Origin: Corella eumyota
Lineage: Eukaryota > Chordata > Ascidiacea > Phlebobranchia > Corellidae
Length of the DNA stretch: 64,000 nt
NCBI GenBank assembly: GCA_963082875.1
Contig: OY720100.1
Location: 13,664,591-13,728,590 of the forward strand
Direction: 5' to 3'
A model generated the notes under the pieces. The model was not told where the DNA came from. It was given only the letters and a program-made list of their open reading frames with translations, and did no database searches. Numbering within the stretch: position 1 is the first letter of the stretch; each line of letters begins with the position of its first letter. Of the stretch, positions 24,439-43,200 are shown one piece after another. The translations under genes were made by a program, and so were the position numbers.

Positions 24439-27180
24439 TTAGCACTCAACAGGCCTAGCGGAGTTCGCGGCCTTTATCATCAGTATAGTATTAAACACCT
24501 TTAAAGACGGCCCAAGTTTTAGTTTGAGTACTTTGGTAAGATCGCTTTGCGTTAGTAACAAAAGCGCTTGCCCGTCGATTTCGTCGTCCGTAAAAAGTTT
24601 TTGGTACTCGGATTTACCGGTTACTTTACCGACGAATTCAGCAACTTTGTCGGTCGACCAACATTTTACGAGGCTTTCAGTTAAGCCCACAACCCCGGGC
24701 AGTAGTTTAGTATGGCGCTCCCAGCCTACTGGCAGCTCATTTCTTTGTGAAACGTTGCTAAGGTCGGATAGGTAAGAAAACTTGGCTGAAAAATAATTTT
24801 CTTTGGAGATTCGACGCGGCCGGTGCTTGTGACATCTTTGCCTGCGTCTGTCTGGCCGCTGGGGTTCGGGCGAGTAGTTCTGATCGTCCTTAAGGGCTAC
24901 AGCCTCGCTTGTACTATGAAGTGGCGGTCTTCCACGGCGCTTTATTGAAGCAGTGACTTCTTGCTTGATGCCCTGTATTTTTGATGTACCGTGAATGCTT
25001 TTGCGAGATATTCGCTTTCTAGATGACAGTCGGTCATGCAGATCGTTAATTGACAGGTTCTTTGTCGAGTAAGGGCACCCGAATTCGCTGTGGTGCTTTT
25101 TGTGATGCAGCGAGAATTTCTTGGAAAGCACGTGACCTATACCTGTGCACCCTGGCGTTGGGCAACCACTTACGACAAGGGGGTTGCGGTTGATTTGGAC
25201 TGGGGGCTGCAGGGGGTGATTGGTGACGTCACACCACTTTGGCGGGTGAATGTTGGGGCTGTCTACGTCATACCAGTCGTCAAAATTTGAGCTCCATCCG
25301 TCAAAATGAACTTTAATTCTAATCGGACTAACCTCAATAATTGACCCAACTCTAACTACAAGTGGGTTTCTTCTATCCACTGCTTCCAACTTCATACCTT
25401 TAACAAATCCATGTGGTTTCGAAACAAAACAACTCCTGTCCACAGCAGTATGCTGTTTTTCAGACAAATAGGTTTCCCAGTTAAAAGGGACATCTTTGTC
25501 AGTAAACCCGAAAGGCGGTGTCAGCATGACTTGGTTATCCCCGCACCAACCAGTAGGGTGAATGTAAGGTGAATTGTAGCGCGCCCAGTAATCAAAATCG
25601 GGCTCCCAGCCGTCAAAGTGCACAAGAACGTAATCGCCAATAACGTTGGTTACCGTTGCCACGCAAATAAGGTCGGAGTTATGTCGATCCACAGCTTCCA
25701 GTTTGTCGTTGATTTTAAACTCGCTTTTATGTGAATAGTTGTTAATGTAGAGAAACGAGCTCTCTGGCGCTGCCTTCTTTGCCACAGCACCGTAGGTTTC
25801 CCAATTGAATTTTAGTGGGTCTACATCTTTTGGAGGCAGTAATTTACGCTTTGTTTTTGCGCAAAAACCGCAGGGAAATATCAAAGGCGAGTCAGCGTCA
25901 ACCCAAAAATCGTAGCAGTCCGAGTAACCTTCAAAATGCAGCCTCATACGAAATCCACAAACTTGTGCCACACTAACAAGGCAGAACATGGACTGATTTA
26001 AAGGATCTACAGCTTCCAAATACCACCCAGCCTTAAATGGGTTTGCAACCTCTGGAATTGGTGGCTTACCTAATATTTCTTTAAACACATTAACAGGCAC
26101 AGCAAGTGCATTTTCTTCTGCAAGATAGTCGTCCCATGCGAAATCTTTTTTAACGCTAGGCTTACGTTGACTTTTATAAGGTGATACTTCTTCTTTGAAC
26201 GACTTTTCTGTAGTTTTAGCGTCAGCAGCGTCCAATTCCTCGTGCTTTCGCTTAGAAGCCTTATTTGACTGTGTATTCTCGGGTATAGTGGATGTTGGTT
26301 CGTTAGTAACCTGGTTAATAAGCATACAAGTTTTATAAAAGTTAGTTTTTGTTTTTAATTTCTCTACAATGTTAGAAGTCTGACTTCACAGCGTAAACAT
26401 AGGTTTCATTTTGCCACCCTAACCCATTCTTGGGTTTCCTTTGGCAGTTTTAGATAATATAAAATAAAAGTTAACCAGCTGATTGGTTTTTATATTTGGC
26501 AAAAGTTAATTACTGCGAGTTCTTAACTCAAAAATTTTCTAAAAACAAAAGTATTTTTTACAAATTGCTTTTTGTATATTTTTTTTTAACTTACGGGGGT
26601 TATAGTAGCTGAAACTTCGTCCTTAGACGAATGTGTTGACGTCATTTCTTCGTCATTGTCTGACGTCACTCCCTCAGTAACTACTTCCAAATCGCCATTT
26701 TCATCTCTTCGAAACTGCAAAAAACATTTTATTTAAATATTATTGTGCCATTAAAAGGATTTATTTTTATTTTTATATATATTTATCCTCGATGTGATTA
26801 GGTTATGGTTTAGTACGAGTTTATGCAGTTTAAAGTGCCTTACTCAAGGGCGCTGCAGCATGAGAGCAGTGAAGATCGAACACAGAACCTCATGTAGTGA
26901 AGCCAATTGTTTTGATTCAATAAATTTTAATAAATTTAAAAGAAAAAAAAATACTGTTTTATTAACATTCTTTTGAAAAAGGCTCTACAATATCAAATTT
27001 AATCAAATAGTTTTATGATTATGAAATAATAATTATTATTTTTTTTGTTTTGTTTTTTTTTTAATATACTTTTAACTCGCTTCCCGGTAATTTTCCAATT
27101 CCATTTGTCCACGTCAGACCATGAGAATTCGAGAATTGAGACATCGTGTTGTTAATTTCATAATTTCTTGACAAATCCAT
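24439..27180 (-). CDS. L(3)mbt-like MBT-repeat/SAM chromatin protein
   Basis: A nuclear reader of lower-methylated histone lysines that compacts chromatin (L3MBTL1/3/4 family). Three coding exons: 27070-27180, 26595-26714 and 24439-26310; 700 residues. Three MBT repeats lie at about 134-239, 245-344 and 353-448, each with the FNWETY/HFDGW..DYW/SPYIHPTGWC pattern. A C2HC (MYT1-like) zinc finger, CPTPGC..H..HH..C, lies at about 460-490 and a SAM domain at about 628-687. In MBT2, the known methyl-lysine pocket, Asp285, Asn288, Phe309 and Trp312 are in place; Phe316 stands where human L3MBTL1 has Tyr386. An in-frame ATG at 26325 lies in the intron just before exon 3 and could be an alternative start. 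A TTTTTGACAG tract 26 nt before the first ATG is a candidate acceptor. Confidence 0.93.
26378..26470 (-). mobile_element. SINE fragment in L(3)mbt-like intron 2
   Basis: Short decayed piece of the common SINE on the minus strand (TAAACATAGG, ACCCTAACCCATTCTTGGG, TTTGGCAGTTTTAGATAAT). The head and most of the body are missing. Confidence 0.6.
26770..26910 (-). mobile_element. SINE copy with internal deletion in L(3)mbt-like intron 1
   Basis: Minus-strand copy with tail TTTATCCTCGATGTG joined directly to the middle (AGTGCCTTACTCAAGGGCGCTGCAGCATGAGAGCAG) and the B-box side of the head. The central 100 bp or so are missing. Confidence 0.75.
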
Positions 27181-30100
27181 TTTTAATAATTTTTTTAAAT
27201 TTAATTCTGTCAAAAAGTTGTTAATTTTTTTTTAAAAAACATCAGGTAATTAATCAATTCAAATGTCAATTTAGAATTACGTAAAATATGCCGACATAAT
27301 TTTATAAATTGACCTATTAAATTTAATAAAAATAAGTTGCGCAATTTGAAAATAAAAATGTAATACCTGATTTTAAAATGATATTTAACCAAAACCTGCC
27401 CTAAAATCTTTAAATATTATTTTTAGGCTTTAGTCATTTAATTAAATATAACTTGAAGTTCGTTTACGAAATAAATAAACTCTAAAAAAAGGCTAAATAC
27501 ATAACAGTCTAGCAGTAAAAAAAACTGTAACTGACTGTCAAAAAAGTAAATAAAAAACTAGCGTTATATTTCAATTCCTCTCACCACTAAGCACAATAAG
27601 TGAAAAATAAATTGTTTAAAAGTGCTACTCAAGAAAAATACCATCGACCTGCGTTTTTATTTAAGCCAGGAAACAATATAGCATGTGCTTAAAGCCTAAA
27701 TTTTTTTTACATATCGTATTCAAAAGTGATGCTATTTTTAAAGCACTAAACATTGTTTAAATTTTTATAAACACACTTTACAATAAACAAAAAAACTTTA
27801 AATTTAATATTTTATGTATAATTTTATTGAAATACTTAAATAATTTAATAAAATTGTAAAATCATATCTTCCAGGCTAGCTTAAAAACTCTCTTTTTCAA
27901 AAACTATTTCACTAAAAAGTTCTTTTTAAATTCTAGATAAAACACATTCAACGATGATATTTTTTGGATATTGAACACCTAACTTTTCTAATCTATATTA
28001 GTTTTTACTTTTGTGAGCTTTTTTAATCTAATTTTTATTTAACTTGGTCTTTAAACTGAAAATAAACATACTGCGCTTTCGGAACAGAAATGTGTGCACA
28101 AGTTACAATGGCCGCAGACAATAGGAGAAAGACAAGAGAAAGGAAGGAGAAAAAGAGTGGAGTGAAAAGAGAAAGCGCAAAAAAGAGCACATTGACAAAA
28201 CTAAAACAGGAATAAAAAATATGTTTTCAAACTTAGCAACTTTTTAAATAACGTCTAGTTATTAAATATAAAAATCGATGCTGATTTAATTTATGGCCGA
28301 CAAAAAATAAATCTAATTAATGGCAAAACTTCAAACAGCACGTTTTTAAAGAAATGTAGTTTACTGTGATATTAATTTTATAATATTTTTTTACATAAAT
28401 TTTTTAAGCCACTTTTCTCTTGTAAGTTAAAGTTTAACTAACGTTTTGAAATGTTTTTTCGATTATAAATTATTGACTACATGTTAAACAACATTCTTTA
28501 TACTATTTTTGCTTTAAGTTTAAGATTATTAAAAAAAATATTTTATTTAAAAAATACTACTAAAAAAACTTCTAGAATTCTAAACTTGGTAAAAATCGAA
28601 ATGTTTAGTTATAAATACATTAATCAGCATCTTAAAGACTAAAATTTATTTAGTTAATTATTATTAATATACTGTTTTATTATTTCCCTTTTCTATAAAC
28701 TAGCTTTTTATTATGATTCTATTAAAAAATTCTTTGTACAAGAGAGAAATATTTAGAATGGGTAACGCTTGAGTAATCCAGCTCACGGCTAAGAAGAGAG
28801 AACAGCAGAATAAGGAAAAAGGCAAAGGAGAATGAGAGAGACAAACAAATTTATTATTTGCTCATTATCACGGAAATTACGCCTGTGTTTTTTAAAAAAA
28901 ATTTGGCAGTATGCAAACTCATACATTTAAGAAGAAAATTTCGGAAAAATTTGTTTTTAAAAAACAAAAAACACATTTTTGTTGTTATTTCAAAGCTGTT
29001 TGTGAAACTCGTAAAATTTTATTAAACAAAATTCATCAATTAAATGTGCTAAAAAAATTAAAATTTTTAAATTTAAAGGTAAGATAATTATTTTATTTCT
29101 GAATGATTTACAAATACGAAAAAAAAAATTAATATATTTTTTGACTCTATTAACAAGAACGTAGACTAAGTATATATCCAGCCAAATTAAAAAAAAAAGG
29201 TTTATTTAAACATTTTAAATGTTTAAATAAATGTTTAAACTTTAAATGTTTTTTATATGTTTAAATTTTAAATGTTTTTAATAATATTTAACTGCCTGTT
29301 TTTTTCAGTATTGTAACTTTTAAAGACAAACACTAGAGCTTTCGTGATACGTTATTTTAAACACACATTCGTTATGAAATTTCTAATGCTCGTTAAAACT
29401 CAACGTACCATAAATAAAATATAACAAACAGCAACTGTTTGTATTAAAAATTACCTTTGTTTAAAAATAGCTAAAATTCTCTTAACTAGCTGTTTTTTGG
29501 TAAAAAGTTGTTTAAATTTTTTTTATCGGAAGAAGTAACTTTTACTTGTTCATCTGCCTATTTAAAACTATCTTATTTTTGTAAAAGTTCTTTTTTAGTG
29601 AAAATCGGCCATAAAAATATCTTCTTTTTAAGGCTTACTGTTGTATTGTTACCCATAAATTAAGCCTAAAAATAAACTTTTGAAATTCCACGGGGAATTC
29701 TCCGAAACAAAAAATTGTTTACAATTTTTAAAAATTATTCGGTATTTCAATTTTGGTTTATTTTAATTTGACATGAACAGTTGAAAATATTCTTTTTTTT
29801 GTATAATACATTTTGTTGTAGTCGGCTTTTTAAAATATTTGATTTTATAACAGGCACATTTTAAATTTAAAATAAAATAACAAAAAAATAATTTGGACTA
29901 TTTATTCGATTTTATTTTAAATTGTAGTATTGCACAAAATTGCCAAATTTCTTCATTGTTGTAGAGCAAAATCTTGAATAAATGACCCAAAGTAATGTAA
30001 AAAAGATTTGTAGAAAATATCTGTAAAAAAATGTTTAAAAAAATTTTATTATCTTAAAAAATCAAGAATTAATATTATTAATAGTGTATTAATTAATAAA

Positions 30101-30208
30101 ACATTTTTGTAACAAAAAATGGCCCTTTGAGATAACCCTTTTGGCATTTACTTTTAATCTTTAACATAAAAAAGAAATAAATGTACAAAACAATGCATTA
30201 TGTAATAC
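27181..30208. other. Long gene-poor intergenic stretch
   Basis: About 3 kb of AT-rich sequence between the L(3)mbt-like 5' end and the OST4 3' end. It has two purine-rich patches (about 28105-28190 and 28785-28850) and a short AAATGTTTAAA repeat at 29195-29285. No coding frame, RNA gene or recognised transposon was found. Confidence 0.6.
29195..29285. repeat. Short imperfect AAATGTTTAAA repeat
   Basis: Around six imperfect copies of an AAATGTTTAAA motif, partly palindromic, in the gene-poor stretch. Likely simple-sequence expansion. Confidence 0.6.
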
Positions 30209-30214
30209 TTTATT
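30209..30214 (-). promoter_or_regulatory. OST4 polyadenylation signal
   Basis: AATAAA on the minus strand (TTTATT on plus), about 65 nt downstream of the OST4 stop, at the expected distance for a very short 3' UTR. Confidence 0.7.
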
Positions 30215-30276
30215 TCTAAATTTTTACACCTACAATTTAAAAAGCTTCATAGAATCTTTTCGTCGTTTTTTCGACT

Positions 30277-30393
30277 TTATTCGAATTTAAACTTGGGGTT
30301 GTTAACAGCAACATAATGGTATGCCACCACCAATAAAAATAAAGTTATTCCAAGCATATTGGCAAATACTGCAAGTTGTACATCAGTAATCAT
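30277..30393 (-). CDS. OST4: OST4, smallest oligosaccharyltransferase subunit
   Basis: A 38-residue single-pass ER membrane protein of the oligosaccharyltransferase complex, where it stabilises the STT3 catalytic subunit during N-glycosylation. The protein begins [19 protein letters not shown], has one hydrophobic helix (residues about 7-27) and ends [13 protein letters not shown]. It is almost identical to vertebrate OST4 (37 residues) through [10 protein letters not shown], so the identification is firm despite the size. The coding region is one exon. TTTTGTTACAG ends 5 nt before the ATG (exon edge 30398), so a 5' leader is spliced on, either from the exon ending near 31075 (AAAAAT then GTAAGT) or from a trans-spliced leader. 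It lies about 1.2 kb downstream of the ZNF143-like stop on the same strand. Confidence 0.94.
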   Translation of the reverse strand: MITDVQLAVFANMLGITLFLLVVAYHYVAVNNPKFKFE

Positions 30394-30549
30394 GATTTCT
30401 GTAACAAAATAAAATAAAAAAAACAAACTATCAAAAAAACAAACTATCATTTTTGGGTCTAGGGTCTATGCCACAATTTAATGCCGTACAGCAAGTGAAT
30501 CATACTACAGATACTTAATGAATAAATTGATGTGTTGCTAAAAGCTTTA

Positions 30550-30848
30550 ATTTTTTTATATTTATTTATCCTCATTTGAAAAAGTCTTCACAACCTCAAC
30601 ATAGAGTAGCATTTGTTACCCTGACCCAGTCTTGAGTTGCCTTTGGCAGTTAAGGATGTTATAGATTATAATTGCCAATAATTAAAAAAATTAAGTGTTG
30701 GCTTAGTAGAAATTTATACCATTTAACGTGCCTTACCCAATTAAGTGTGCTACAGCAATAGCATGAGAGCACAGGAGCACAAGGAATTAAACCTCATGTA
30801 GTAAACTAAGTGTTCTGACCAGTGACCACTGCACCACACAAGGGTGCC
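30550..30848 (-). mobile_element. SINE in the inferred OST4 5' intron
   Basis: Minus-strand, almost full length but decayed: CCTGACCCAGTCTTGAGTTG, GATTATAATTGCC, AAGTGTTGGCTTAG, GTGCCTTACCC, then the head with ACCACTGCACCACAC. Confidence 0.8.
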
Positions 30849-31157
30849 GGGGTTTTAAAATTTTTTACTTATTTTGTAATAAGAAACAGAAATCGTGAAA
30901 CTAAATGGCGGAGATGTAACAGTCGGACAGTTGATTTAATACACGACGTAACAATATTGCAATTATACAGTTATATGATTTTAGGTTAACTAATTTACAT
31001 ACAAACTGACAGACGAAATTAGAAAATGTCTATTCTAAATACCATTAACAACAATAAGCAAATTACTTACATTTTTATGCGGTGGTGTAGGAAAAAGTTC
31101 AAAATTCACTAAAACTTCTGCAGCAGCAACTACCAAATTGTGTTTACCGGTAAATGA

Positions 31158-31165
31158 TGACGTCA
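31158..31165. promoter_or_regulatory. Consensus CRE, probable OST4 promoter element
   Basis: A perfect palindromic TGACGTCA, the CREB/ATF full site, about 85 bp upstream of the GTAAGT donor that probably ends the OST4 leader exon. A full CRE this close to a start fits a proximal promoter. ATF/CREB-type control is an inference. Confidence 0.5.
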
Positions 31166-31597
31166 AGATCTCACGTTGCCACGAATTCAATGTTGCCGAA
31201 AAATTATTTTGAGGATAAACAATTTTTTTACAAATACGTTATTTTAAGAAATTTTAGCCCAAAAATATCACCATTAACCCTGGCGTTGACCCCGCGTTTA
31301 CAAAAATCTTACCCAAATCACACCGGCCTACCCTCTAACAAAAAACATACCCCTTAAGGTAATTTTAAAATAATATTTTTTTCCAATAACTCTTAACGTT
31401 AAATAATCCCAAATTATATAAACAACATTACTAGGCAATCATAATAAATTTATTAAATAACAAAATAAGTTAAATAAATTAACGTAAATTCAAGAAACAA
31501 AAAAGGGTCAATGCTATGAAGTTGCTTCATTGATTAAACTTTCTAAAATAAAAGTTTTTCGTTAATTTTTGCAAAAAACTAAAAATCGAAAAAAATA

Positions 31598-39229
<7,632 letters not shown>

Positions 39230-40234
39230 CGTTTGTTTTAAATCTTTCTAATAATAATTTCAATAAATAGACATTACAGCAATAATAGAAATAGTAACAG
39301 CAACAAACGTACAGACAGAATCGATTGTATAGTATACTAACTCTTAAATCTCGATCATGCGTTAGAAAACTTGCGTTAAAAGTTTACGTTAATTAGTTTT
39401 TAAAACTCACTTACAAAATACACCACAGACTATAAATGTACAGGCAAGCTATAACCTTTAAGCTATCGGAAGATGGAATGCAGTGGAAACCAAGAAATAA
39501 GGTTTCACATTTTAGTCCCACTGCTTCCATGACGCTTTCTTATATGAAAAGAGGCCACTCTCTAAATAAAAAATCTACTACTGTCTAATCAAAAAATCTA
39601 CCGTTATTTGGCAGTGTTAATAGTTTGAATATAATGACCTATTAAGTTGCTAGGTTATTAATATTTGATACTAGCGAAGGCAAGTCAAGACTGGGTCATA
39701 GTATTTAAATTTACTCTATGATAGATGTAATAAACTAAGCATTATAGTAAATTTTCTAAACTTAAAACAATTTTTTTTGGTGAGGTTATATATATTTGAA
39801 AAAACCCAATTACACACATTAATGTATTTCAGCAGTTATAAAATTAAGTGCAGAAAAAAAGATTAAGGATTTCAAAAACACTATAACATTATTAAAAAAA
39901 ATAATAGAGAAAAAGACAAATAAAAGTTTTTGGAACAATGATTTTTAAAATAAAAAATAAAATTTTTGGAAAAACAAGAAAAAAAAGTTTAATAGGAGAG
40001 CTAAAAAGACACAACGAATAACATTTTGATGTTTAGGTTGACATGTAAAAAGGTAAAAAGAATAGAATTTTGGACAAAATAAAGTTAGCTTATTTATGTA
40101 CACATAAAGAACATTAGATTGAAAATCATGGCCCTTTTGTTAGTGCCAGAAAAATTGTAATTTAGTTTAAAAGCATTAAAAGTGTACACAAAATGCACTT
40201 GTATATGATTTTAGAAATGTTAATGTGCGTTTCA
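39230..40234. other. Intergenic between ZNF143-like 5' end and TRAF7 3' end
   Basis: AT-rich, with a decayed SINE at about 39480-39727 and presumably the ZNF143-like promoter and the TRAF7 3' UTR. No other feature recognised. Confidence 0.55.
39480..39727 (+). mobile_element. Decayed SINE copy
   Basis: Plus-strand remnant recognised by TTTTAGTCCCACTGCTTCCATG near the head end and AAGTCAAGACTGGGTCATAG..TTTACTCTATG near the tail. Strongly diverged. Confidence 0.45.
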
Positions 40235-43200
40235 CTATTGCCATACTTTAACTGTAAAGTCGACACCACCAGAGAAAACCCTGCCTCTAGATACAGCGAG
40301 AGCTACAACACTTCCTTGATGTCTTATTAAAGTTTGGGTGCAGATCATATTTTCCATACTCCATACCTAGAAAAATTGTTTTTTTAATAAATTGGAAAAT
40401 CAGGAACAGTTCTTACTAAAGTTCCTTAAGAAAAATTTGCTTTAAAAATATGCTAGCAGTAGGAATCAAACTTAGGATTAAAGGTTGTTAAATTAAGGTA
40501 ATGTTAAGTGCTTAAAAATTGGAAATAATGTTATTTCAATAAAAAAGACCATCAAAATATGGTTAAGTTAAACCTTAAAAAATAATTTTTGCACATTAAT
40601 TTTAATAAAAAAAAGAGTTAAAATTTTTTTTTATTAAAATATTAAAATTTTTTTTTACCCGTAATGATCTGTCATACGACGCACTAAAAACTTTAGTTTG
40701 TTCAGGTGTACTTAACACAGCAAGTGCATAAACTATTCCTACATGACCTGTTAGTTGTGTTACTGGCTCATGGCTTCTAATATCCCATACCTGTAATACA
40801 AACCAATATTTAGCAATCACTTATCTTTTATCATATATATGTTTCATGTTATACAAGCATGTATAGATTACTAGATTACTCATACAAGATGTAATTGTGT
40901 TACTAATACATATGTAGAGTGTCAATAGCCATCCTTTTTAATTACTTAAATAATTTTTTACTCATATAGCCTGTTGTATATTAAATATGGTATACAATAT
41001 TAACAAAACTTAAAAAAAAAAAATTTACCATAAAAAATATGTCGAATTATGACAAAAATAAATTAATTTATGCTCCCAATAAAATTTGATAAATAAATAC
41101 AAATTTAACACTCCAAAAAAAATTGGCAAAAAAAATTTCTTCAAAAAATTACTTAGTTGTAAGGTATATACTTACATGGATACAATTTTCGTATGTCCCA
41201 CAGACAATATGATGATTAGTGACAGCGATTGAATAGACACTTCCACCCGAGGTTTGTAAAACGTGAGTGCATTCTAATGTGTTCACATCCCATATCTAAA
41301 AACGTCATTAAAAACATATTTACATATTTTTTACTAAAAAATGTAAATCACAAAGTCTGAAAAATATGTAAATAATTTTGCGTAGTTATACATTTTTTCT
41401 TTTTTCTAAAATACTGTGTAAATTTTCATTTAATAATTTTTTTTTAATATTATGATTTTTTTTTAAATTATTTATTATAAAATGACCTTAATAGTTTGAT
41501 ATGAACCACTGTATATCGAGTTATGTTGAGCAACTAGTGCTCGGACCCAGTGATTAAGGCCTTGCAGCTCTTGTTTGAAAGTTATGTTATTCCTTTCCAC
41601 ATTCCAAACCTAAGTAAAAAATATAAAATTTTTATAGTTTTAAAATGGCTAAAAATTTAATATAAAAATAAACATTATAAGGACAAAATCAAAATTACTA
41701 TACAATAAGTTATATAAATATATAATGCCTGTTTTTTTATTGGTTAACACTGATTTTTTATTTTTTTTTTCGTAGTTTGATATTTTAGAAATATTTAATT
41801 TAAAAACCTTGATAGATTTAAGTGAACCACTGAATAGCATGTTGTTTGCATAAACTAGAGTACAGACAGGATTGTCATGGGCTGCTATTGAGTTAAGTTC
41901 CTCCAAAGTTTCGATTGACCAAACCTAAAAAAAAACTGAAAATTTCAACTCTATCCTTGAAAACTGAAATTTTCAACTCTATCCTTGGAATTTAACAGGC
42001 ATTATAAGGTCCTACTAGAAAAAAAAACCATCAAATTAATAATAAAAATTGGTTAGTTTAAAATTTTTATTTTTAAAGTATTGAAAAAAATATTTATAAT
42101 ATAATTAAAAAATTAGGTTTATACCTTAATAGTAGAGTCAGCTGAACCACTAAACAATTTATCTCCATAAGCAGTAAGAGCAAGAACAATCCCCTCATGA
42201 CCTTCTAGTGTTTTTTGACATTTATAATTTGTTGCTGTGTCCCAAACCTATGAAAATTAGGAACAAAAATTATCATATCTAGATTATAACTGGCATCTAG
42301 GTTATAAAGTGTCAAAACAGAAAGCAAAACAATTAGATTATTTTTTTGCAATATTTAATAAAAAAATAACTACTAAATTGCAAAGTTATAAACTCCTTTT
42401 ATTTTAATGAAAAAGGCTAACATTACAGCTTAAAAATTGTTTTATTATTACAGTTTGATATATTAATATATGGTGTAAATGTGATATTGCTTGTCCATCT
42501 AACTAATTATTAATTATAAACCTGCCAATTATTACCTTAATTTGAATGATAAAAAGTAATCAGACAATGATTAATTAGCTTGTGGGCATTTTCTCATAAG
42601 GCTGTGTTAATATCAGGCAATTACAAACAATGATATCCAGAACTGCCAAAGCAACTCAAGACTAGGTTGGGGTAACAAATGTTGTCCTATGGCTGTGAAA
42701 TCAGCCTTTCTACATCAAGGTTTAATTAATATAAAGAATAAAGCTAACTGTATTGGTGCAATGTATATCGACATTTTTGATACATAAATTGGTTATATCC
42801 TTGTCTGCAGTTACCTTGATTTGCTTGTCTGAAGATCCGCTAAAAAGGTAGTCCCCATGTACACACAAACACCACACGGGGCCGGTATGACCCACAAATG
42901 TCCCCTTGCACTTGAAAATTTGCTGGGGATCATAAGCTGTAAGGATAAAGTCAGTTTAGTTGTATATATATACACAAATTTATATAGTGAAAACCAATCT
43001 ATATCTAAAAGAACTTATTGGACAATGTATATGTGATTATATCTAATTTAAAGGTCCAAAATAAATAAAAAAGTCATTAGGGGTGCTCAGGTAAATTATT
43101 TGGGCATACTTATTTGCAACTATAAATAATCAAAATGATATTATGAGCAAGCAAAAGACTATTGGATAAATTTTAAGGCCGTGGTTTAAAAAAGATTTGG

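Larger units (their letters stand above)
30394..31597. other. OST4 leader region and ZNF143-like 3' flank
   Basis: Contains the inferred OST4 5' intron with one SINE, a candidate leader exon ending at a GTAAGT donor near 31075, and a CRE at 31158. A minus-strand poly-A signal for the ZNF143-like gene (TTTATT at 31449-31454) lies about 145 nt after its stop. The leader segment is open on the minus strand for about 55 codons before the donor but has no ATG and no good acceptor, so it is treated as 5' UTR. Confidence 0.5.

Noticed and set aside
24524-25290. Plus-strand frames of 66 and 83 codons
   Set aside because: Antisense shadows of the L(3)mbt-like exon 3.
28105-28850. Two purine-rich patches as a possible transposon or RNA gene
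   Set aside because: No terminal repeats, coding potential or shared ordered sequence beyond composition.
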